A stretch of DNA of 64,000 nucleotides, from contig KV748204.1 in assembly GCA_001692895.1 (NCBI GenBank), positions 310,001-374,000 on the forward strand. The letters run 5' to 3'. Below are positions 56,455 through 64,000 of this stretch, piece after piece; positions within the stretch are counted from its first letter, which is position 1; every line of letters begins with the position of its first letter. The notes beneath the pieces are model-generated. The model saw nothing but the letters and a program-made list of their open reading frames with translations. It was not told where the DNA came from and did not search any database. A program made the position numbers and the translations under genes. Source of the DNA: Cenococcum geophilum 1.58 (taxonomy: Eukaryota > Ascomycota > Dothideomycetes > Gloniales > Gloniaceae).

Positions 56455-59400
56455 ATGCCTACACGCCTCATAAGACGGTCTGGGGAGTCCTCAGCTTCGG
56501 CCCAGCAGCAGCTTCCCTTCACCAGTCACACTGTAGAAGACGGGGATTTCACCAGAGACCAAGCAGGACAAGCCCGTCTGGGTACTGCAAGATCTCCATC
56601 TTCCACTTCCGGCTCCATTCTTTCGTCCTCATTCACGCAGAGAACACCCGCGAGATCCTTCTTCCACCAGGCATCCCATGGATCTTCAGGTACTGGTGCT
56701 CCAAAACCTAAGGATCCGTCTTGATTCTTACTTACCTCTCAAGTAGACACGCCTCAGTACTCGTCACATGGCGTCCGCGAGAAGACACAAGAACTAGCTT
56801 CGTATGCCCTGGATTCCGATTCCTTCCACGGTGGTCGAAGCTTCACAGACTCCGATGGAAACTCTACGCGCCGCGCACCTCATTTATCCCACGATACAGA
56901 TCAGAGCGAAGGGAGTCTATCCGTTGAATCTATTGGCCCAAGCGTTATCGAGGAAGTTTCCGAACCCGTCTCTCCAGAAACCATTGGCCCCGAAACCTAC
57001 CGGGGTCGTCAAAGTCCTTTCATACCACCGTCGCAGCACCCAGACCTCAATAACTATGCGTATAACTCTTTGGGAAGGAGACGGGGGGATCTTGGTAGAG
57101 CTGCCGTGGCAGTGGAAGATGTAGACATATCCGAGGACGGTGAAGACGCACTACTTTTGCCTAGAAATCGACTCTCACAGCCTAGTTCCAAGCATCCATA
57201 TGGTGCTATCGGACGGTCGTGGTCAGAAAGACCAGCCTCGTCTGAAGTCAGGACACGATTCAGACAAACGCTATCGATTGGTCGCGATTATGTGCGTGCC
57301 GCAATAAATCCAAAGAATTATACCAAAGAAGCGGTGGCCCACAATGCAGTCGCTGGTGTTCAGGTACTCTCCGCCGTGTTCTTGGGATTGCTTTTGAATG
57401 TCTTGGACGGGCTGTCTTACGGTATTGTCATTCCACTCATGATACTAGACGGTGAACTCACAACAAGCAGGGTTAATTCTGTTTCCACTGGGCGAGGAGA
57501 TCTTCTCAAAGACAGGACCTGATGGAATTTCAATCTTCTTTGTCAGCTGCATCGTATCCCAGCTTTGCTACTCCCTTGGGCTTTCAATTTTCAGGGGGGG
57601 AGTGGGTTCTGAGATGGTGAGAAGCCTACGATCCGCTAGCGAGTGTCAAAGTTAACAAGAACAGATTGAGGTCGTACCATTCTTCCATAAGATGGCCTAT
57701 TCAATCATGCAGCGCATGGTTGGAAAAAGCCCGCAAGCGATAATTGCTACCGTCATTGTATCGTACTGTCTTAGTTCAATTGTCACTGGAGTAATATTTC
57801 TGGCTCTTGGCTTGTTCAAGTTGGGCAACCTCGTCAGCTTCTTCCCACGCAGCATTCTTACCGGCTGTATTGGAGGTGTTGGATTCTTCCTCGTCGTAAC
57901 TGGCGTAGAGGTTTCCGCGCGAATCGATGGGAATTTGGAGTATAATTATGCTACGCTCCAAAAGCTTTTCGACCGCGATACTGTCATGCTTTGGATGCTT
58001 CCACTGATACTTTCTATCCTGATACTGCTACTACGGAGATTCGTGAAAAGCCCATTCGTCCTCCCTGGATTCTTTATATCCGTAACCGCGATTTTCTATA
58101 TAGTCGCGAAAGGAATCCTCAAGCATGATCTGGAAGATGTCCGAAATGCAGGATGGATTTTTCCACGGCCTGATTCGGGAGTACCCTTTTATCACTTCTA
58201 CTCGTATTTTGGTACGGTCTAAATCCCTTCAGGTCCGAGATCACATGATGCTAACGTCCATAGATTTTCGTCTCGTTGATGGGATGGCGCTTGCAAGTAC
58301 GATACCCAGCATGTTTGCATTATCATTTTTTGGTATCATCCATGTTCCGATTAATGTTCCGGCGCTTGGAGTTGCCGTTAAGGAGGATAATGTCAACGTC
58401 AATCGGGAATTAATTGCTCATGGCATTTCTAACACACTTTCGGGATGTTTGGGAAGTATACAAGTAAGCAATACTTCGCCTTCCTGGGCTTGTGCAGTAC
58501 TAATTTCAGCAGAATTATTTAGTTTATGCGAACAGCATCCTCTTCATTGACAATGGCGGTGACAGCAGGGCAGCAGGAATATTATTAGCCATAGCAACTA
58601 CTGCAGTCTGGATGGCAGGGCCTGCGATGATAGGATTTATTCCGGTGTGTATGGTTGGTGCATTAATCTTCATGCTTGGATTTGAGCTGTTACAGGAAGC
58701 AGTCTGGGATCCACTTGGAAAGTTACACATATTAGAGTATTTAACGGTATGCTTTACGTCGAACCGCTTGAACAGCAGAAATACTAAACTACACCTAGAT
58801 TATTGCAATCGTATTAATTATGGGAGTCTATGACTTCGTGGTTGGTATAGTTGTTGGCATTGTTTTGGCATGCCTCAACTATGTCGTTCAAACTTCCCGC
58901 ACTCCTCCCATCCGAGCTTCCTACAGCGGAGAGGTGGCTGAGTCAACAGTGCGTCGGCCTCGAGCTGACCGTCGGTATCTGCACCAAGTGCGCCGTCAGA
59001 TCTGGGTACAAAAGCTCTCCGGATACCTCTTCTTCGGAACAATTGTTGCAGTGGAAGGCGGTATTCGTGCATTGATTCAGGACGAGGCTTTCAAGAAACA
59101 GCCAATTAGCTTCATCGTTGTTGACTTCTCCCACGTCACCGGCCTTGATTTCTCCGCCGCTGAAGGATTCCAGCGTATAAACCGAATACTGTGTCGAAAG
59201 AATGTCAGACTACTGCTTTCCGGGGTCTCGTTTACTAACCCTGTCGGTAAAAGTCTTGATATGGTTGGGTTGTTGGATGCAGAAAAGGGTGACACAGAAT
59301 GCCCGCCTCCTAGGGTGTTCGAAGATCTCAACATGNCACTGGAGTCGTGCGAAAATGAACTCCTCGACTCTTTCTACAAGCATCGGAGCAGATTAGGGCG

Positions 59401-60198
59401 AAAGAAGACACCTCCGATGTCTATCTGTAAGTAATTGTGATGATAGTCTTAGTTGTTTGCTAACATAATGCAGCTACTGGAATGGAACCGCAAGACTCCA
59501 TGCTGCAGAATTCATTCGGCAGCTCTCTGAAGCCAGGTCCTTTTAACGAACCCTCTATAGATCCCGCTTTCCAGTCTCCGAGGCGCGAGGCGCAAATGCA
59601 AGCAGCTGCGACTACATTGAATGAACAAGGTGATGGAGTAGTCAACGGAAACGACACAATCATTCCGTCGAAGTGGAAGCACTTCGCTCAACCAATCAAA
59701 ATCATGCTCCAGACTTTCGAGGACGTCAGCGACCGGAACGAAGACTTTTGGCATCGTGCGGCCCCGTATTTCCAACGCCGAGAATATTCCGCCGGCACTG
59801 TTCTCTACTCACGCGGCGATGAGCCGGACGGATTCTACATACTCGAGAAAGGGCGGTTCAGAGCGGAGTATGACCTCGAGCAAGGCAACTACTACGAAGT
59901 GATTCTACCTGGAACCACATGCGGCGAGCTGCCGTTCTTCTCCGAAACCGATCGGACCGGCACAGTAGCCGCGGAGAACGACTCGGTGGCATGGCTGCTC
60001 ACTCGCGAGAAGTACAAAGAATTGGAGCGGAAGCAGCCGGACGTGGCATCTGAGCTGCTCAAAGTCGGTCTGAGGCTGACCAGTGAGCGCATGAACGCCA
60101 TCACCTCGTAAGTTTCCGACCCCCCTCTCCCCGCACGAGCGCGTCCGAGACAATTTGCTAACGCTCCGGTCAGATACGTCCTCGTCACGGCTTCCTGA
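56455..60198 (+). CDS. SLC26/SulP-family vacuolar transporter with STAS and cNMP-binding-like domains (Vsb1-like)
   Basis: Nine exons by my model: 56455-56689, 56744-57421, 57471-57616, 57665-58211, 58264-58463, 58513-58746, 58799-59426, 59474-60107 and 60174-60198; 3,327 nt, 1,108 aa. Intron 1 may instead end at 56746. A ~270-residue Ser-rich N-terminus precedes a SulP core: [92 protein letters not shown] domain follows ([20 protein letters not shown]), then a cyclic-nucleotide-binding-like fold ([38 protein letters not shown]), whose phosphate-binding cassette departs from the consensus. The layout matches yeast YGR125W/Vsb1, reported to load basic amino acids into the vacuole, and S. pombe SPAC24H6.11c. 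An undetermined base at 59336 makes one residue unknown. Confidence 0.9.
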
Positions 60199-63100
60199 TT
60201 GAATGAACGAGCCCCGCCACGTCTCAACGACTAGATTGACCACACATTTCGCCCCCCCGGCACATGCTGTTGTAACTATACGCAAACTGAATCGCTTGCC
60301 GCACATATATCGAACATCTCAATTCCCTTGCGTGTGTATTCTGACATGGCTTGAACAAATAATGGAAAGGCTGCGCGAATGGAGGAAAGCATCTGGGTGG
60401 TGTTAAAGCCTGAGGGATTTTTTAGTACGATAGTGGAAAAGGGAAAGGAACAAAAAACTGTTTGCTACTCTTAGAGTTCTGGAGATTTGTGTTAGCGATA
60501 TTCCACTTCAGCCGTTCGCGTTCGATGGCTTGGCATATGACATTCGCAATCTCAAATTGAGTTTTCATGGGCAGACAACAATTGGCGGCGGTGGTGAGAG
60601 ATAAATTGTAATTTGCATGTGGATTAACGTTGTGGAGCCAATTGAAACAGATAAGCATGTGTAATGAGATCTCTAACGCGATAAGTTTCTAGGATCGTAT
60701 CGGAGCGGTGAGATGATGGGCAGGCAACCAAGTAGGAGGGGGTTGATGCGGGAAGGCAGCTCTGCTCTGCCAAAGGGATTTGTCGGAGCATGTGGCGATG
60801 AGGGGATTTTCGTCTTGAACGAAAACGCGCAGAGATTTGAGGACAGGCCTGGGGGCCTCACACTTTATGTGTTGCTGTGCTGACGACGGCGCCCTGGACG
60901 GTGATCGTGAAGCAAGTGATTTTCCCCAGGGCTGGCTGCGGTTAAATGCGGTGCGGTGCTTTGCTTTTCCCTCCAACGCTGGTATCACCCCCTCCTCGAG
61001 ACATGACACGGAGTTGCACCGTTTGCCCTTTCATTGGGAGAAACCACATCACCACCGCCTGCGCCATCGAGATCTAACGTGTACCCCACCCATCTCGACA
61101 TCCGTCCAGCAACGGCCTCGATGGCCGCTCCCCCTACGATACTCTACAGTTTCCGCTTTCGTGCACACTCATGCATAAGGTAGTTCTCAACGTCTGGTTT
61201 GTGTGCTACTCGCTAGCGTGGGCCCCACTGAGTTCTACACTACGCAGAGCAGCGCGCTGGCTCCTGCTTTCCGCTGAGCGTAGAAAATAAATTCTCCTAT
61301 GAATGGCGGTCAAGGCGCGGTCTCACGGTCTTTAGTCATGGCGCGGCCAATCAGCGCATGACAGCGACCCGAATGAGTGAGCATAGTAGTAGGTTCCGGC
61401 CATGCTTTGACCGGTGGGAGACCCAGAGGGTTTCTCTCATTTAGCGTGGCTGTGCCCCTAGGCGGACGAGGCGACGAGAGGTAAGCGCGAGGGCGTCTAT
61501 GGCGATAGTTTGGGGGGTACTTGTCACCGTATGGCTGGTACGCTGGTTTGTATATTTTGCTAGATTTTCAATGGCTTCGTTTTTCAGCACCCACGGAGTT
61601 GAGGTACCGGGTATTTTCTTTTTCGGCAGTTTGTTATTAGCTTGGTTGGACCTCCCAGCTCACAGTGCCTTGGACTCGGGAGGTTTCTTGGGAAAAGCAT
61701 ACGGGGCATCGCTTGTGGAGATATTCTTCCGCGAAGGGCACGGCTACCGGTCTAAGATGTACGCGTACTCTGAACATATTGGAGCATTGCATTGGATACA
61801 GATAAGAAACTCCGAAAGCTCAGACAGATTCTCCAATATTCCTATTGGATACGACAGGCTCGGGAATGCATACTCGAAAGACATAGACGGTGGCTGTACC
61901 ATTTAAAATCGGACTATGGCATCCTTTCTTACTAAGGGTTTCCGAGTTCTGAAGTGAATAGCTAGAGTACATTGTACGCTTCAAAAGGAAGATGGAAAGT
62001 CGTGAAAAAGACATAAGTATAGTTGTCGAAAGCAGCCTAGTGGCTATACGGAGATAATAGAAGTGATTATCACTGGCCCGGTCTCACGTAGATTGGCAGA
62101 AAGTATCATCGCAGGATATAAGCGGTCAGGATAGAGACCCGTGCTTGCGGTTCCCTATCTTTCGTATAACCACTCATTACGTTTTCCGAAGTCGATGCCA
62201 AGAGTAGTAAGGGTGCTGAAACGGGCCATGGATTGCATTGCACCACCAAAAGAGCCAACGTCCATTTTGCGTCAACGCTAAAAGTCAGGATTGCTTTATG
62301 CTTGACCCACCAGCCACCAGAGCCATATCTGGCAAAAACGGCATCGAATCAAGAGCCGGCTGCACACGCCGCTCCCTCGGCTACCGAGCTCCACCTCGCC
62401 CGCAATGGCTGTCAGGCCAGCAGGACTAGGTGGATTCGAAACGGGGATCAGCGTGCGAAACAGGTCACGATTCGCTCGATGAGCATGGAGGGCGCAATTT
62501 GCCTCGAAGCCGTCTAGCCCTGGGCGCTTTGGCCGCAGCCTGGCCGTTCATCGAAATTAAATTTGTTTGTGCTTGCCACACAGCATTGGCCCGTCTTTGT
62601 GCATCTCTGTCCTCAATGAATCGAGAGCATGCAGTGGACAAAGTGGACAGAGTTGGATGGGAGAAGCCTGGCAGCGCTGAGCATTGTCGGCAGCGGGTGG
62701 ACTGGGCGCAGTGAGCAGTGGCGGCAGCGTGCGAAAGGGGTGCAGATGGGCTTGGCCATTCTTCAGTGTTTGCCAGAGTACCAGTGAAAAGGATCCTGGG
62801 CTGATGATGTGAATCAACCATGTGACGGCACTGATGGGCAGAGCACGTAAATGGACGCTCATTGCAAGACCCACCGTTTTTCTTGCATCTTCCAACAGGC
62901 TGGGCAACGGCTGCGACGACTGCGACGGCCTCGACTTCCCTTGCTCTCGTGAGGCAGGCTTGGGTGGGACGATCGCGTTAGGTGCGATTCGCGGGTCATG
63001 CGACCAGCAACACGGTGAGAGATCAGACAGATAGAGCAGGCTTTTTTGGCTATGGTGCTCTCTGGGAGCAGCTGGAATACCTGCCTACCCTTCTGCGTCT

Positions 63101-63676
63101 TGGCAGAAGATGCAGAGGTGCCAGACGCTGGGTTGCGCCGTTCATAAAATTGACTTGCTGCAGGCAGCGCAGCATCTGAGGCTTTGTGTTTTTGTGTTTG
63201 GCGTGGTAGTGGCTTGGTAGCTAGCGGGTGCATAACTCTCGCGCTTGGTCGTGTGTATCACGTTTTATTGCCCGTTGGTCAAGCGGGGCCGGTCAGCCAC
63301 CCAGTCGTTTCCTCCAAGCCGGCAGTTTGCGATCCCTTCACAAACCACCGCAATTTCGCGAGCCCAGGTATTGACTTAGCGCCCGAATCCCTCCCCAGGC
63401 AACCCGACTCGGTCAGACGCCAGACTACTTACTGAAAAGCTTCCCCCTGTGCTCCAGCTCTTCTTTTGTTTCTCCCTCCGTCACACCACTTGCTCTTGCC
63501 TCTTCAAGGTCGAGCTCTTTCAATACCTGCCACCTGCCGGCACAGTCGTCTTCGCCTTTCACACTGTTTCTTAAGCTTTGACTCACTCCACCCCTTATCT
63601 TCCACAGTCGCCACAATCTTCATCCGTCCTTCTTCACTCAAAACGCAAAGAACATCCACCCACACCAACAATAGCA
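60199..63676. other. Long intergenic region, 3.5 kb
   Basis: No supported gene. A 135-codon plus-strand ORF at 61499-61906 starts with ATG and has two hydrophobic stretches, but no recognisable family and no intron context; I treat it as unconfirmed. ORFs at 62230-63230 overlap on both strands. The last ~250 bp are CT-rich and look like the promoter and leader of the PH-domain gene. Confidence 0.5.
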
Positions 63677-64000
63677 ATGGCGGAGGAACAGAAACCAGCC
63701 GCTACTGAGACTCCGGCCGTCGATCCTACGCCTGCTGTCATTGAGACTCCTGCCGCTGAGCCCGCCGCTGAGGTAGCTCCAGCAGCTACAACTGAAACTC
63801 CCGCCGAGGCTCCGGCTGAGGAGATTGCAGTAGCTCCGGCTAAGGAGAAGATCACAAAGACCAAGAAGCCAGTTGAACCCATTCATTCCGGTGCCTTAGG
63901 CTACAAGGCTCCAGGATTGGTCAAGTGAGTTCTCTGGAGAATTTCAATTTTCATGATACGAGCATCGACTAAACTGGTTTGGCATCTACAGCTTCCGCTT
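63677..64000 (+). CDS. PH-domain protein (Meu6-like), 5' part only
   Basis: ATG at 63677 (AGCAATGG), preceded by a CT-rich leader; the upstream in-frame ATG at 63578 encodes nothing conserved and is less likely. Exon 1 (63677-63924) encodes MAEEQKPAATETPA..., a ~65-residue Ala/Pro/Glu/Thr-rich segment, then IHSGALGYKAPGLV. An intron at 63925-63991 (GTGAGT, CTAAAC branch, ACAG) leads to exon 2, which runs off the window after NFR. The SGALGYKAPGLV segment directly before FRF is characteristic of small ascomycete PH-domain proteins annotated as meiotic expression up-regulated protein 6; the PH fold itself lies outside this window. Function is unclear; a membrane or cortex role is inferred from the domain. 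Confidence 0.75.

Noticed and set aside
61499-61906. 135-codon plus-strand ORF with hydrophobic stretches
   Set aside because: Has an ATG but no family resemblance; kept only as a note in the intergenic entry.

Overview
The window looks like nuclear DNA of a filamentous ascomycete (Pezizomycotina, most likely a Sordariomycete; species not determinable). Evidence: short 46-70 bp GT-AG introns with CTAAC/CTAAT-like branch sites, HET-domain and NACHT-ankyrin genes, divergently paired ATP-citrate lyase genes acl1/acl2, and large AT-rich blocks whose reading frames are broken mainly by TAG/TAA at Trp and Gln codons. That stop pattern is the mark of repeat-induced point mutation (RIP, CpA to TpA). 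Several features below are spliced models built by hand from frame continuity and splice signals; exon coordinates are in the evidence.

Layout. 1-13.2 kb is a degraded accessory block. It holds a RIP-destroyed NRPS-PKS megasynthase relic on the minus strand (adenylation, carrier, ketosynthase and acyltransferase traces), split by a younger insertion with a 15-bp target duplication; then a ~130-bp tandem repeat, four unrelated minisatellites and a degraded ORF of an unrecognised element. 13.2-20.6 kb carries a PD-(D/E)XK-like hypothetical gene, an intact HET gene and a two-exon membrane-anchored histidine-phosphatase-like gene lacking the catalytic histidine. 21.1-27.2 kb is one RIP-degraded DNA-transposon-like element whose frame is interrupted by many short intron-like segments sharing a GCATATGC-type core. 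27.8-30.65 kb is a broken HET-TPR gene with nearly identical 32-residue repeats.

31.9-37.2 kb is an ordinary island with acl1 and acl2, the two subunits of cytosolic ATP-citrate lyase, on one shared promoter. 40.05-45.4 kb encodes a large NLR-type protein (NACHT plus about 28 ankyrin repeats). 46.2-47.3 kb encodes a Copia-derived-looking protein interrupted by a 62-bp triplication that could act as a new intron. 47.3-49.1 kb is a graveyard of MITEs, a ~175-bp repeat and a Crypton-like fragment.

52-64 kb is mostly housekeeping: an HMG-box regulator of the Ste11/FMF-1 type, the GINS subunit Psf1, a Vsb1-like SLC26/SulP vacuolar transporter with STAS and cyclic-nucleotide-binding-like domains, and the 5' end of a PH-domain (Meu6-like) gene. 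Overall the window is a mosaic in which conserved genes alternate with fast-evolving recognition-type genes (two HET loci and one NLR) and RIP-degraded mobile DNA.
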